A stretch of 64,000 nt of DNA from Rhizobium sullae (GCF_025200715.1 NZ_CP104144.1:2170001-2234000), one strand, 5' to 3'. Shown: positions 52,105 through 61,956, counted from the stretch's first letter. Numbers and translations are program-made. Notes: a model not told the origin generated them from the letters alone.

Positions 52105-52956
52105 TCATCTCGGCTTTGAGAGACTGTTGCGATTAAACAGCCCGCGGGACAACCGGTCGAGCAGCAGCGCGACTGCGACGATCGCCAAGCCTGCCCGCAG
52201 GCCCAGGCCCATTTCCATGCGCGTCAGACCGCGTGTCACCTCGGCTCCGAGACCACCCGCTCCCACGAGGCCAGCCAACACCACCATCGCCAGGGAGAGA
52301 AGGATGCACTGGTTGAGCCCCACAAGAAGCGTCTGCTTCGCAAGAGGGATTTCAATCTTCCAGAGCACCGACCGAGGATGGGCGCCGATGGCGCTGCCGA
52401 GTTCCATGAACTCCTTCGGCACCTGGTTGAATGCCAGCGTGGTCAAACGGAGCATCGGCGGAATGCCGTAGACGATGGTGGCAATAATTGCCGGGACGCG
52501 CCCGAGGCTGAAGATCATGACCGCCGGGATAAGATAGACCCACGGCGGAACGGTCTGCATCACGTCGAGAACCGGGCGAACCATTGCCTCCAAAGTCTTG
52601 TGGCGCGAACATAGCACGCCGATCGGAAACGCGATGAGAACGGATATCAACACAGCGACGGTCACCAGAGCGACAGTCTGCATTGACGCCGTCCATAGCC
52701 CCACGAGCAGGCAGAAGCCGAGGCAAAGGCCCGCGAGGACTGCGGCGCGGAGGCCGACAGCAAGAAATGCCAGGCCAACAACGATCGCGATCAGCGCATA
52801 GGGCGGCACGAAGAGAAGCGCCCCCTCGATTCCGGAGAGAACCACTTCTACCACATAGCTGATTGCGGCAAACAGCGGATGAAGATTGGTATTGAGCCAA
52901 TCGACCGCGGGGGCCAGGAAGGTACCGGGCGAAAACTGCAAGATCGAAGGGTTCAT
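52105..52956 (-). CDS. betaine-type ABC transporter permease (OpuAB/ProW type), second
   Basis: A 283-residue permease with about six helices, 'LDVMQTVPPWVYLIPAVMIF', 'IIATIVYGIPPMLRLTTLAF' and 'MELGSAIGAHPRSVLWKIEIP', the family EAA region. Its start overlaps the first permease stop by four bases. Confidence 0.92.
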   Translation of the reverse strand: MNPSILQFSPGTFLAPAVDWLNTNLHPLFAAISYVVEVVLSGIEGALLFVPPYALIAIVVGLAFLAVGLRAAVLAGLCLGFCLLVGLWTASMQTVALVTVAVLISVLIAFPIGVLCSRHKTLEAMVRPVLDVMQTVPPWVYLIPAVMIFSLGRVPAIIATIVYGIPPMLRLTTLAFNQVPKEFMELGSAIGAHPRSVLWKIEIPLAKQTLLVGLNQCILLSLAMVVLAGLVGAGGLGAEVTRGLTRMEMGLGLRAGLAIVAVALLLDRLSRGLFNRNSLSKPR

Positions 52957-53801
52957 GACATCCTCCCCGTTCCGAGGCTGGCCGCACTCTGGGTTATCCG
53001 GTCAAGCACCATGGTGAGGACCACGATGGCGATCGCTCCGTTGATCGAGGTCGCGATGTCTAGCGTTCGGATCGCGCCGTAGATTGTCTCCCCGAGCCCA
53101 CCGGATCCGACGATGCCTGCGATGACGACCATTCCGAACGCCATCATCAGGCTTTGGTTGATGCCTGCCATGATGCTGGGCAATGCAAACGGAAGGCGGA
53201 TCTTGAAAAACATCTGGCCCGGCGTGATGCCGCTTGCCTCGCCGAGTTCGATGAACTCCTTCGGAGTCATCCGGATACCGAGTGACGTCAGCCGGATGGC
53301 AGGTGGCATGGCAACGACGACGGTTGCGATCAGCGCAGTCGCCGGCCCGTAACCGAGGAGCGCGATCGCCGGCAGCAGGTAAATGTACGGCGGAAGCGTC
53401 TGGATCAGATCCAGGCCCGGCTCCATGAACCCGTCCAAGGCGGTGAAGAAGCCCGCTAAAATGCCGATCGGGATTCCGATCGCCAAGGCGAGAACGGTTG
53501 CGGTCAACACCAGGGCCAAGGTGCTCATCGTTTCCGGCCAAAGCCCCATGGAAAAGCAGAGCGAAAGTGCGGCGGCGCTTAGTATCGCGAACCAGGCATT
53601 GACCAGCCGCCAGCCGACAACCGCTACGATCAGAGCAACCACGTAGAATGGCGGAAGCTCCAGGAGCCACAGGATCGCATCGTAGAGTCCTTCGAGAATC
53701 CATCTGAGATAGTCGAAGAGGAACTCGCCGTTGTCGCTTACCCATTCGAGGGCGGAGTCCGTCCATTCGTCAAAGATATTGGTGAAGCCTGAACTGTCCA
53801 T
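52953..53801 (-). CDS. betaine-type ABC transporter permease (OpuAB/ProW type), first
   Basis: A 282-residue permease with 'LDLIQTLPPYIYLLPAIALL', 'MPPAIRLTSLGIRMTPKEFI' and 'GEASGITPGQMFFKIRLPFAL'. It is homologous to the next gene, so two related permeases form the channel, as in OpuA/ProU-type importers with duplicated subunits. Confidence 0.92.
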   Translation of the reverse strand: MDSSGFTNIFDEWTDSALEWVSDNGEFLFDYLRWILEGLYDAILWLLELPPFYVVALIVAVVGWRLVNAWFAILSAAALSLCFSMGLWPETMSTLALVLTATVLALAIGIPIGILAGFFTALDGFMEPGLDLIQTLPPYIYLLPAIALLGYGPATALIATVVVAMPPAIRLTSLGIRMTPKEFIELGEASGITPGQMFFKIRLPFALPSIMAGINQSLMMAFGMVVIAGIVGSGGLGETIYGAIRTLDIATSINGAIAIVVLTMVLDRITQSAASLGTGRMS

Positions 53802-53823
53802 GTCAATGAGCTCCAGTTAGGGA

Positions 53824-54915
53824 TCACGCGGCTGCGAGATTGTGTGTGGAAGTTCCCTTGACGCCCATCAGCAGGCTCCGTGGCGTGACCACGCCGATAA
53901 CCTGATCGTTGTCTACGACGGCGATCGCATCGCGTTCCGACTGCATCGTCAAGGTGATGAGCTCGTCGATGTCGGCATCGGGCGTCGTGCGCACCAGCGA
54001 CGAAATGTCTGAGTTTGGCTCGCTCCGCTGGAACTCGTTGACGCTGCGCATGACAGAATGTGCCTTGATCAGATGAAGGCGGGATATGCCGGCAACGAAT
54101 TCGGCGACGTAGGCGTCGGCGGGATTGAGAATGATCTCCTCGGCCGTGCCCGTCTGGATGATCACGCCATCCTTCATGATGGCAATGCGATCGCCGATCC
54201 GGATGGCTTCGTCGAGATCGTGGGTGATGAAAACCGCAGACTTGCCGAGCGCCTTGGTCAGTTGCCTGAACTCATCCTGGAGCTGGCGCCGGATCAGCGG
54301 ATCGAGTGCGCTGAACGGCTCGTCCATCAGGATGATTTCGGGGTCAGCGGCGAGCGCGCGGGCAAGGCCGACGCGTTGCTGCATGCCGCCGGAAAGTTCA
54401 TTGGGATAGCGGTTCACCCAGTCAGCAAGGCCGACCTTCTCCAAAGCCGCACTTGCGGTCGCGTTCCGCTCGGGCTTTGGAATTCCCTGCACTTCAAGGC
54501 CGAAGGCCGCGTTCTCAAGGACCGTCCTGTGCGGCAACAGAGCCACGCTTTGAAACACCATTCCGATATTGCGGGCGCGCATCTGCCTGAGATCAGCAGG
54601 AGACATGGCAGCCAAGTCGCGTCCCTTCACCAGGACCTTTCCCGCACTAGGCGTGATCAGCTTGTTGAGGAGACGGATGAGCGTCGACTTTCCGCTCCCC
54701 GACAGTCCCATGATGCAGAAGATTTCACCCCGGCGGACCTGGATGCTCGCGTCGGATACGCCGACAACGCAGTTGAACTCCTGGAGGACCCGCTTTTTGC
54801 CAAGGCCGCGCTCTGCGATGGACTTCATCGCGGCAGAGGACTTGTCTCCGAAGACCTTCCAGAGGGATTGGCAGTCAATCAGGACTTCATTGGTATCGAC
54901 ATTTGCGGTTTTCAT
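53824..54915 (-). CDS. betaine-type ABC transporter ATP-binding protein with CBS domain
   Basis: A 363-residue ProV/OpuAA-like ATPase: Walker A 'GLSGSGKSTLIRLLN', Q-loop 'VFQSVALLPHRTV', signature 'LSGGMQQRVGLARA', Walker B 'IILMDEPFSALDPLIR', then a C-terminal CBS segment ('RDAIAVVDNDQVIGVVTPRS'). In OpuA the CBS region senses ionic strength; here only part of a pair is visible. Confidence 0.94.
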   Translation of the reverse strand: MKTANVDTNEVLIDCQSLWKVFGDKSSAAMKSIAERGLGKKRVLQEFNCVVGVSDASIQVRRGEIFCIMGLSGSGKSTLIRLLNKLITPSAGKVLVKGRDLAAMSPADLRQMRARNIGMVFQSVALLPHRTVLENAAFGLEVQGIPKPERNATASAALEKVGLADWVNRYPNELSGGMQQRVGLARALAADPEIILMDEPFSALDPLIRRQLQDEFRQLTKALGKSAVFITHDLDEAIRIGDRIAIMKDGVIIQTGTAEEIILNPADAYVAEFVAGISRLHLIKAHSVMRSVNEFQRSEPNSDISSLVRTTPDADIDELITLTMQSERDAIAVVDNDQVIGVVTPRSLLMGVKGTSTHNLAAA

Positions 54916-54964
54916 AGCGATCCCCTTTGAGCCAATTGGCGCTGGCTTTTCTCGTTGGCTTCAG

Positions 54965-54995
54965 CGTGGCCGCCCGACAAGATCGGACGGCCACG
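54965..54995 (-). other. hairpin between the betaine-binding-protein and ATPase genes
   Basis: Stem CGTGGCCG (54965-54972) and CGGCCACG (54988-54995), extended in part by CCCG and CGG inside the loop. It starts just after the binding-protein stop on the minus strand, the same arrangement as at 46262 in the sugar transporter. Confidence 0.6.
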
Positions 54996-55001
54996 ACGCG
55001 A

Positions 55002-55853
55002 TTAGTTCTTCTTGATGTTTTCCCAGCGCTTGATGAGGTCGGCATGGGCGCCGATCCAGTCCTGGACTGCCTGTTCCATGGTCTTGCCGTCCTTGACTTC
55101 GCCATTGATCGTCGTGATGTCGGCGAGTGGAACATAGACACTGGCCATCACTTCACGAGCATGCGGGTTCTTTTCCGAAAAGCCCTTTTGGCCGATCCAG
55201 TAATAGCTCTGCGGCGGCGGGAAGACGCTTTTTGGATCCTTGAGATACTTCACCTCGTACTTCTGGACCATCCACGACGGCTCCCAGATCGTCACCGCGA
55301 TCCACTCCTTGCGGTCGTAGGCGGATTTCAGCGCCGCGGTCATCGCGGCCGTGCTGCCTTCGACAAGCTGCAGCTTGATATCGTAGTCCTTGACCGCGTT
55401 CGACGTGTCGCGCATGAGGCCGGAGCCCGGCTCGATCCCGATGATCTTGCCGCCGAACTTGTCGGCATTTTCGTTGAGCTGTTCGAGCGAATCGATCGGG
55501 ACGTATTTCGGAACGGCAACGCCCTGGTAGAGACCATGCGAGACGGGCGAAATCTTTTCGAGACGGTTCTTGTTCTTGTCCCAGTAGTCCTGGGCGACAT
55601 AATCCGTCTGCGAGGCGAGAACCTGGATGTCGCCCTTGGCAAGCGCGGCATAGGCAATGCCCCATTCGGAGAACTCGGTCACCTTCACGGTGTAGCCGGC
55701 GTCCTCAAGAACCTTCTTTGTTATTCCGGTGATGGGCGTCAGGTCTTCCCACGACAGCGTGCCCATATTGATCGTCTTTTCTTCCGCGTGCGCTGGAAGC
55801 ATGCTCATTCCGATCATCGCAGCGGCGCAGAGCGCCTTCCACAAAGCCTTCAT
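55002..55853 (-). CDS. glycine/proline betaine-type substrate-binding protein (OpuAC family)
   Basis: A 283-residue periplasmic protein: signal peptide 'ALCAAAMIGMSMLPAHA' before EEKTINMGTLSWEDL, then OpuAC features 'YVAQDYWDKNKNRLEKIS', 'GIEPGSGLMRDTSNAVKDY' and 'VTIWEPSWMVQKYEVKYL'. Several Trp/Tyr residues could form the aromatic box that holds a quaternary ammonium group. First transporter gene after the FAD enzyme. Confidence 0.92.
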   Translation of the reverse strand: MKALWKALCAAAMIGMSMLPAHAEEKTINMGTLSWEDLTPITGITKKVLEDAGYTVKVTEFSEWGIAYAALAKGDIQVLASQTDYVAQDYWDKNKNRLEKISPVSHGLYQGVAVPKYVPIDSLEQLNENADKFGGKIIGIEPGSGLMRDTSNAVKDYDIKLQLVEGSTAAMTAALKSAYDRKEWIAVTIWEPSWMVQKYEVKYLKDPKSVFPPPQSYYWIGQKGFSEKNPHAREVMASVYVPLADITTINGEVKDGKTMEQAVQDWIGAHADLIKRWENIKKN

Positions 55854-55934
55854 TGTTCTTACTCCTAGTTCTCGTTCCCATTCTCATTGAAGGCCTGCGG
55901 GCGGCGCAGTCTTCATATTGCGTGGGCCGAGGGA

Positions 55935-57281
55935 TCATCCCTCGCGACCTGCACGCAATTCCTGAAAGCGGATGACCGAATTGACGCCCAGCCATGCGAT
56001 CGGCTCGGGAGGCAGCTTGCTCGGTTCCGGTTGCTTCTTGTACTGATTGAGTTCACGGCTATCGGCTCCGGCCGCCAGATCGGCGGCCATCATGCCCGCG
56101 AGCGTGCTCTTGACGGTGCCTAGACCATTCTCGCAACACGCGGAGAAAAGGCCCTCTTCCACCTCGCCAAACGCCGGCACATGGTTCCTGCTGAGGCACA
56201 GCGCACCGGCCCAGCTATATTCCATCGGCACGCTCTCCAGTCCGGGGAAACGGGCATCGAACGACCGACGCTGCTCAGCGGCAACGCCGGCCACGCGTCT
56301 TTCCGATACCTTGAGACCTGGGTCGTATGTAAACCGCGTCCTTATGACGATCCTGGAAAGTCCGTTGGTAGTGATCTTGCGAACGGTCGCTCCCATGGGA
56401 TCGGCCGGCAGCAGCGCCCATCGATCAGCGCCTGCAACGTCGCCGCCGAATTCGTTCTGGGAGAAGGCGGCGGTCATCGATGCGTAGGTGAAGATATGCA
56501 TCAGCCGTCCACGGAAATGGCCGAAGCTTTCAACGTGGCCGTTCACGCCTAAGATGACTTTCGGCGCGGAGACGGATCCGCGGTTGGATAGAGCCTTCCA
56601 AGACCTGCCTTCGCGCGAAAGCTCCAGCACTGGCGAGTGTTCGTAGATGGCGATTTTCGATCGAAGCCCGCAGGCTAGGCCGCGAATGTAATCGGCGGGC
56701 TGGATCATTACGGCCCCTGGGGTGTAGAGCCCTCCGCGATAATAGCGCGAGCCGGTCATCTCCCGCATTTGATCGGCGTCGAGAACGCGATGCTCTTCAC
56801 CGATCTTCTCAAGCGATTTCCGGTAATTGTGGTTGAGGCCGAGCCCTCGGTCCGTAGCCGCGGCATTGACCTTGCCTGACGGATCGAACGTCTCCTTCGG
56901 CAGGTCGTATTCGGCTGCGACGCCCGCCGCGAAAGCGATCGCCAAGCGGTTCTGCCTGATCTCGTCCTTGGTCGCCTGCTCGTCGGCCACCGAATATTCG
57001 CCTGCCGACAGATTGTGCGGCACGTCGATCATGAACCCGGAGTTCCTCCCGGCCGGTCCCTTTGCGAGTTCGCGCGCCTCCAGGACGACGATCTTGTCGT
57101 GGGGCCGCAATTGCGAGAGACGTCGTGCCGCCGACAGACCGGCAAATCCCGCGCCGATGATCAGCCAGTCAGCCGTTATGTGGTGGTCAAGCGCCGTTGC
57201 GGGAAAGGTGCGTTCGCTGATCGCCTCCCATCCAGAAACACCGGTGTCGATCGGTAGACGCTTGATCACATGGCGGGTCAT
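55935..57281 (-). CDS. FAD-dependent amine/amino acid oxidoreductase (DAO family, PuuB-like)
   Basis: A 448-residue flavoprotein: 'ADWLIIGAGFAGLSAARRLS' FAD motif at about residues 37-56, 'LAKGPAGRNSGFMIDVPHNL' and 'YSWAGALCLSRNHVPAFGEV', the pattern of gamma-glutamylputrescine oxidase and related N-methyl amino acid oxidases. Its start overlaps the aldehyde dehydrogenase stop by four bases. It may demethylate or dehydrogenate an amine derived from the imported betaine. Confidence 0.88.
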   Translation of the reverse strand: MTRHVIKRLPIDTGVSGWEAISERTFPATALDHHITADWLIIGAGFAGLSAARRLSQLRPHDKIVVLEARELAKGPAGRNSGFMIDVPHNLSAGEYSVADEQATKDEIRQNRLAIAFAAGVAAEYDLPKETFDPSGKVNAAATDRGLGLNHNYRKSLEKIGEEHRVLDADQMREMTGSRYYRGGLYTPGAVMIQPADYIRGLACGLRSKIAIYEHSPVLELSREGRSWKALSNRGSVSAPKVILGVNGHVESFGHFRGRLMHIFTYASMTAAFSQNEFGGDVAGADRWALLPADPMGATVRKITTNGLSRIVIRTRFTYDPGLKVSERRVAGVAAEQRRSFDARFPGLESVPMEYSWAGALCLSRNHVPAFGEVEEGLFSACCENGLGTVKSTLAGMMAADLAAGADSRELNQYKKQPEPSKLPPEPIAWLGVNSVIRFQELRAGREG

Positions 57282-58795
57282 CGGATCGTCTCGTCAACCG
57301 ACCGGTCCGAAACGTCGATCCAGATGGTCTTGAGTTCGCAATAATTGTCATGGGCGAAGACCGACTTGTCGCGGCCGCCGAACCCGGACTCCTTGTAGCC
57401 GCCGAACGGCGTGGTCGCGTCCCCTTCTCCGAAGCAATTGACGGTGACGACGCCCGCGCGGATTTCGCGCGAGAGCTTGATCGCGTTGCGCAGACTCCCG
57501 GTGTAGACCGAGGCCGTGAGTCCGTAGTTCGTGTCGTTGGCAAGAGCGATGGCTTCACCGAGCGAATTGACGGTTGTGACCGAAAGAATCGGTCCGAAAA
57601 TCTCCTCCTGAAAAAGTCGGCTGGAAGGCGTCACCCCATCGACCACCGTCGGCTCGATGAAGATGCCGCCATGCGTGTCACCGCCGTGGGCGACTGAGAG
57701 CTTCTCTTTCTTCGCGTCGTCGAGGAAGGATTTCACCTTCTCGAAGTGGGTCTTGCTGACGAGCGCACCGATACGGTTTTCGGGATCGAGCGGATCGCCG
57801 GTCTTCCATTCGCGCATGTAGGCTCCGATGCGCTTCAGCAACTCGTCCTTGACCTTGGCATGGACGATAAGCCGCGACGTGGCCGAGCAGTTCTCGCCCA
57901 TGTTCCAGAAGGCACCGTTGACCACCTGCTCGGCGACAAGGTCGAGGTCTTCGGCGTCGTCGAGAACGACCGCCGGATTCTTGCCTCCGCATTCGAGCAC
58001 GACGCGCTTGAGGTTGGAGTCGGCGGCATAGCGCAGGAAGCGACGGCCGGTGGGTGTCGATCCGGTAAACGCCACCATGTCGACATCCATGTGCATGCCG
58101 ATCGGTTCGCCGACCTCCTTGCCGCCGCCGGTAACAACGTTAAAGACGCCCGCAGGGATCCCGGCGTCATGGGCAAGTTCGGCGACACGCAGCGTGGTGA
58201 GCGTTGTTTCCTGCGCAGGCTTCACGATCACCGAGCAGCCGGCTGCAAGAGCCGGACCGATCTTCCAGGCCAGCATCAGCAGCGGGAAATTCCAGGGAAG
58301 CACACATCCGACCACACCGACAGGTTCGCGGACGATCATGGTCAGTGCGTTCGCCCCGACAGGTGCGGTGCTGTCGTAGAGCTTGTCGATCAGTTCGGCA
58401 TGCCAGCGAATGGTATGAATGGTATCGGGAACGTCGACCGTCTGGCATTCGCGGATCGGCTTGCCACTGTCCAGGCTTTCCATAACGGCGAGCTCATGAC
58501 GATTGCGCTCCAGCAACTTGGCGAGCTCGAGGAGCACGGCCTTGCGCTCGCCAGGCGAACGCAACCGCCAGCGGCCATCGTCGAAGGCTTGCTTGGCCTT
58601 GGTCACGGCGTAGTCCACATCGGTGGCATCGCACGCGGCGATTTCGGCAAGAACGTCGCCCGTGGCAGGGTTCGTAGACGTGAATGTTTGGCCGGAATGC
58701 GCCGGACGGAATGCGCCGTCGATAAATGCATTCGTCGGGAATTGAAGGCCTGCGGCGATCGCCTTGTATTCGGGAGCGGTCAAGGGTTCATGCAT
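57278..58795 (-). CDS. aldehyde dehydrogenase (PuuC-like)
   Basis: A 505-residue NAD(P)+ aldehyde dehydrogenase: 'VLPWNFPLLMLAWKIGPALA', 'VAFTGSTPTGRRFL', catalytic Glu in 'VVLECGGKNPAVV' and nucleophile Cys in 'MGENCSATSRLIVH'. Closest in style to gamma-glutamyl-gamma-aminobutyraldehyde dehydrogenase, but 2-oxoglutarate semialdehyde is equally plausible given the neighbouring DapA-family gene. Confidence 0.92.
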   Translation of the reverse strand: MHEPLTAPEYKAIAAGLQFPTNAFIDGAFRPAHSGQTFTSTNPATGDVLAEIAACDATDVDYAVTKAKQAFDDGRWRLRSPGERKAVLLELAKLLERNRHELAVMESLDSGKPIRECQTVDVPDTIHTIRWHAELIDKLYDSTAPVGANALTMIVREPVGVVGCVLPWNFPLLMLAWKIGPALAAGCSVIVKPAQETTLTTLRVAELAHDAGIPAGVFNVVTGGGKEVGEPIGMHMDVDMVAFTGSTPTGRRFLRYAADSNLKRVVLECGGKNPAVVLDDAEDLDLVAEQVVNGAFWNMGENCSATSRLIVHAKVKDELLKRIGAYMREWKTGDPLDPENRIGALVSKTHFEKVKSFLDDAKKEKLSVAHGGDTHGGIFIEPTVVDGVTPSSRLFQEEIFGPILSVTTVNSLGEAIALANDTNYGLTASVYTGSLRNAIKLSREIRAGVVTVNCFGEGDATTPFGGYKESGFGGRDKSVFAHDNYCELKTIWIDVSDRSVDETIR

Positions 58796-59699
58796 GATTT
58801 GCTCCCGACGTGATCTGGGCGACCGTGCGCTTCAACATGGCGACGACGGTCTGAAGGGTTCGCTTTTCTTCGGAATTCAGCGGACGCAGCGGTGCGCGGA
58901 CCGGCCCTGCATTCAGGCCGATCAACTCGCATCCATGCTTGATCGACTGGACGAACTTCCCGCACTCCAGGAAATCCATAAGCGGCAGCATCGCCGTCAT
59001 AATCGCGCGGCCCTTGTCAAAGTTTTTTTCCAGGACGCAGGCTTCGTAAAGTGCGACGTGCTCGCGCGGAAGGAAGTTGGAGCCGGCACATACCCAGCTC
59101 TTCGCGCCCCATGCGAAAAATTCGAGAGCCTGGTCGTCCCAGCCGCAGGAGAGCGAGATGTGCGGATACTTGCGGGCGAGAAGATGAAGGTTGCCCATGT
59201 CGCCGGAACTTTCCTTGATGGCGACCACGTTCCTGGATTTGCCGACGCGGGAAAAATACTCCTCCGCCATCATGACGCCCATGCGAGCCGGATAGTTGTA
59301 GAGCATGATCGGCAGGTTGGCCGCGCGATCGACAGTCAGTGCATGGACTGCGTTCTCACGTTCTGTCGGCAGTGCGTAGGGTGGCGAGGACACGAGGATC
59401 GCATCCGCGCCGATTTCCTTTGCCGCCTTCGCGTACTCGACCGAGTCTTCGGTTCTCGTTGCGCCCGTTCCAATGACGAGCGGCAGCCGGGTACCGATGA
59501 CGTCCTTGGCATAGGCCGCAAGTTCGAAGCGCTCCTGGCTGCTCTGGGCGTAATACTCGCCCGTCGAGCCGCCGACAATGATACCGTGCACGCCCGCATC
59601 GATGAGTTGCTCGATGACGGCGGAAAACGCCACGCGGTCTATCTGCCCATCCCGGTCGAGCGGCGTCACCGCCGGCGTATAGATCCCCTCAAACTTCAC
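58788..59699 (-). CDS. DapA-family (dihydrodipicolinate synthase/NAL superfamily) lyase or deaminase
   Basis: A 303-residue TIM barrel with the superfamily 'GGSTGEYYAQSSQER', the conserved Tyr in 'IMLYNYPARMG' and Schiff-base Lys in 'VVAIKESSGD'. It is not the biosynthetic DapA by context. Members in amino acid catabolic operons include pyrroline-4-hydroxy-2-carboxylate deaminase of hydroxyproline degradation. Overlaps the ALDH gene by 8 bases. Confidence 0.9.
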   Translation of the reverse strand: MKFEGIYTPAVTPLDRDGQIDRVAFSAVIEQLIDAGVHGIIVGGSTGEYYAQSSQERFELAAYAKDVIGTRLPLVIGTGATRTEDSVEYAKAAKEIGADAILVSSPPYALPTERENAVHALTVDRAANLPIMLYNYPARMGVMMAEEYFSRVGKSRNVVAIKESSGDMGNLHLLARKYPHISLSCGWDDQALEFFAWGAKSWVCAGSNFLPREHVALYEACVLEKNFDKGRAIMTAMLPLMDFLECGKFVQSIKHGCELIGLNAGPVRAPLRPLNSEEKRTLQTVVAMLKRTVAQITSGANHA

Positions 59700-60412
59700 G
59701 ACGACCTCTCCAATGATTGCGTAGCCGGACCGCCGACGAAGGCGTCCGCCTTGAGTCCTTGCGGCGCGATAAACATCTCCATGTTCTCGCGAGACAATTC
59801 CCAGTGCTCGAAGACAAGGTCGACCACCGCGTCCTCGTCATGAACGCTAAGCGCCTCGATGAAGCTGTCGTGATGTTCGATAGCCAACTGGAGTCGCCGC
59901 TTCATGTCGTCGTTCCTGGGCCGGAAGAACGTGTGCCCGATACGCGCGTGATCGATGAGGAGCCGGCCCAGGCTGGGCTGCAGGTAGACGTTGGCCGACA
60001 TCTCCCCGAAGATCTCGTGAAAGCGGTTGTTCTCGATCACCATCGCCAGGACGTCCATATTCTCGCTGGCGGCGCGGAATCGCTCTTGAGTTTGCTTCAG
60101 GTCTGAGAGCTGGACGGGCTTGAAGTTCTGCACTGCGAGACGGCCGATTGCCGCGTAGATCATCGGCGCGACGAGAAAGAAGTTCCGCAGAGTGGAGTGG
60201 TTCATCGGGATGACTCGCGCACCCCTGTTCTCGCGAATGTCGACGTAACCCTCGCCCGCGAGACGGCGGAATATGTCCCGAACGGGCGTTCGGGACAGAC
60301 CGTACCGCTCGCTTAGACTCGCCTCGTCCAGGTCGGCGTCCGGGTCCAGTTCCATCGTCAGGATCTGACGCTTCAAGTCCTCGTAGAGATTGCTCTTGAC
60401 GCTCTTCGCCAT
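59696..60412 (-). CDS. GntR-family regulator, FCD subfamily
   Basis: A 238-residue regulator: N-terminal wHTH ('LDEASLSERYGLSRTPVRDIFRRL', in part, then 'GYVDIRENRGARVIP') and a helical FCD sensor domain with 'NNRFHEIFGEMSANVYL' and His 'IEHHDSFIEAL'. First gene of the betaine operon, coupled to the DapA-family gene by a four-base overlap. Typically a repressor of the adjacent catabolic genes. Confidence 0.93.
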   Translation of the reverse strand: MAKSVKSNLYEDLKRQILTMELDPDADLDEASLSERYGLSRTPVRDIFRRLAGEGYVDIRENRGARVIPMNHSTLRNFFLVAPMIYAAIGRLAVQNFKPVQLSDLKQTQERFRAASENMDVLAMVIENNRFHEIFGEMSANVYLQPSLGRLLIDHARIGHTFFRPRNDDMKRRLQLAIEHHDSFIEALSVHDEDAVVDLVFEHWELSRENMEMFIAPQGLKADAFVGGPATQSLERSS

Positions 60413-60480
60413 CGGTTATCTCAGCCCCTTTTTTCATCTGACCAGGCCACGTTCGCATGGCTCGGCACTGGAGTCAACGC

Positions 60481-60521
60481 TTGTGTACTTTGCGTACACA
60501 ATTCGTATTGTTAAAAAATAC
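60481..60521. promoter_or_regulatory. two dyads in the GntR/Rieske divergent region (candidate GntR operators)
   Basis: TTGTGTAC-N5-GTACACAA at 60481-60501 (perfect 8-base arms) and GTATT-N7-AATAC at 60505-60521. FCD-type GntR operators are short TTGTAYACAA-like dyads, so this pair probably controls both divergent transcripts. Confidence 0.6.
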
Positions 60522-60702
60522 AATTGACAGATCGACCATTTTGACGCTCGCGAGCCCGCTAGGTCTCAGGTGAACCGGCAAGTTCTCATGGTCGCGTCTT
60601 CGCCGTGCCATTACATCTGGTTATGTGAGCAAGGCTGATTTGTGCCGTTGAACCATAGGAAGATCGAGCGGATTATTTCCCATCCAACCATGAGGTAGAA
60701 TT

Positions 60703-61956
60703 ATGCTTCAGACCTTCGCTTCTTCGATTTCCTCGCTTCTCGACACGAGGGCGGACGGCCATTCGCTTCCAGCCGGGCTCTACACCCGCGAGGATGTTTT
60801 CGAGGCCGACATCGACGTATTCTTTCGCAAACACTGGATTTGCATAGGTTTGGAATGCGATGTTCCCGAACCAGGAGACGCTACCGTTGTCGATATCGGC
60901 AACAGCGGCCTCATCATTCTTCGCGACGATGACAATCAGGTTCGCGTCGTGCATAACGTATGCCGTCATCGCGGCTCACGAATCCTTAACGCGGGATCAA
61001 GCGTCATCTCCAAGCTCGTCTGTCCATACCATCAGTGGACATACGAGCTTGACGGCGAACTCGCCTACGCGCCTCACATGGGCGCCGATTTCGACAAGAG
61101 CTGCAAGAGCCTCAGGCCGGTCAATTTCAAATCGATCGGCGGTCTCATCTATGCTTGCCTCTCCGACAACCCTCCGTCCGACATCGACCGCCTTGAAGAG
61201 GCGATGACAGAACGGCTCGCGCCTTACGATATCCGCAACACAAAGGTGGCGTTTCAGGCTGACGTGGTCGAACACGGCAACTGGAAGCTCACTATGGAAA
61301 ATAATCGCGAATGCTATCACTGCTCCGCGAACCATCCCGAGCTCTGTGTGTCGTTCGTCGATCTGGATTTCGGATTCGATCCGGAAAGCCTGAGCCCAGA
61401 AGACAGGGAGCAGGCAGAACAGCACGAAGCCCTGTATGCAGAGCGAACCAAGAGCTGGGAGGCCGACGGTTACCCTTCTGCCGCCGTCGAACAACTCGTC
61501 GATTGCGAGACAAACTTCAGAACGCAGCGCCTGATCATTTCGGGTGCCGGTGAATCGCAGACGCCCGATGCGACCGCCGCTTCGTCAAAGCTTCTCGGCA
61601 CCATGACCCGGAAAGACTTGGGTGACACGCATCTGTGGGGACACAATAGCTGGAACCACTTCATGGGCGACCATGCGGTCGTTGCGATCGTCATTCCGCT
61701 CTCCGCTGACAAGACCCTCGTGCGCACGAAGTGGCTTGTTCACAAGGATGCCGTCGAAGGCATCGACTACGATCTCGAAAAGTTGACGAACGTTTGGGTC
61801 GCAACGACCGACCAGGATGCGGAGCTTGTCGCCCGATCTCACGCCGGTGTCCTCGATCCTGCATATGTACCAGGACCCTACTCGCCGTTTTCCGAGACCA
61901 ACTTGGACCGGTTTGCGGCCTGGTACATCGACCGGATGCGGGCTCATGGATACTAA
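60703..61956 (+). CDS. Rieske-type oxygenase (GbcA/Stc2-like quaternary amine demethylase)
   Basis: A 417-residue aromatic-ring-hydroxylase-family oxygenase. Rieske ligands Cys87 and His89 ('CRHRGSRI') and Cys107 and His110 ('CPYHQWTYELDG'); mononuclear iron site 'NWKLTMENNRECYHCSANHP'. The overall form and the neighbours match glycine betaine or stachydrine demethylases, which release a methyl group as formaldehyde. GAGG precedes the ATG. Confidence 0.9.
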   Translation: MLQTFASSISSLLDTRADGHSLPAGLYTREDVFEADIDVFFRKHWICIGLECDVPEPGDATVVDIGNSGLIILRDDDNQVRVVHNVCRHRGSRILNAGSSVISKLVCPYHQWTYELDGELAYAPHMGADFDKSCKSLRPVNFKSIGGLIYACLSDNPPSDIDRLEEAMTERLAPYDIRNTKVAFQADVVEHGNWKLTMENNRECYHCSANHPELCVSFVDLDFGFDPESLSPEDREQAEQHEALYAERTKSWEADGYPSAAVEQLVDCETNFRTQRLIISGAGESQTPDATAASSKLLGTMTRKDLGDTHLWGHNSWNHFMGDHAVVAIVIPLSADKTLVRTKWLVHKDAVEGIDYDLEKLTNVWVATTDQDAELVARSHAGVLDPAYVPGPYSPFSETNLDRFAAWYIDRMRAHGY

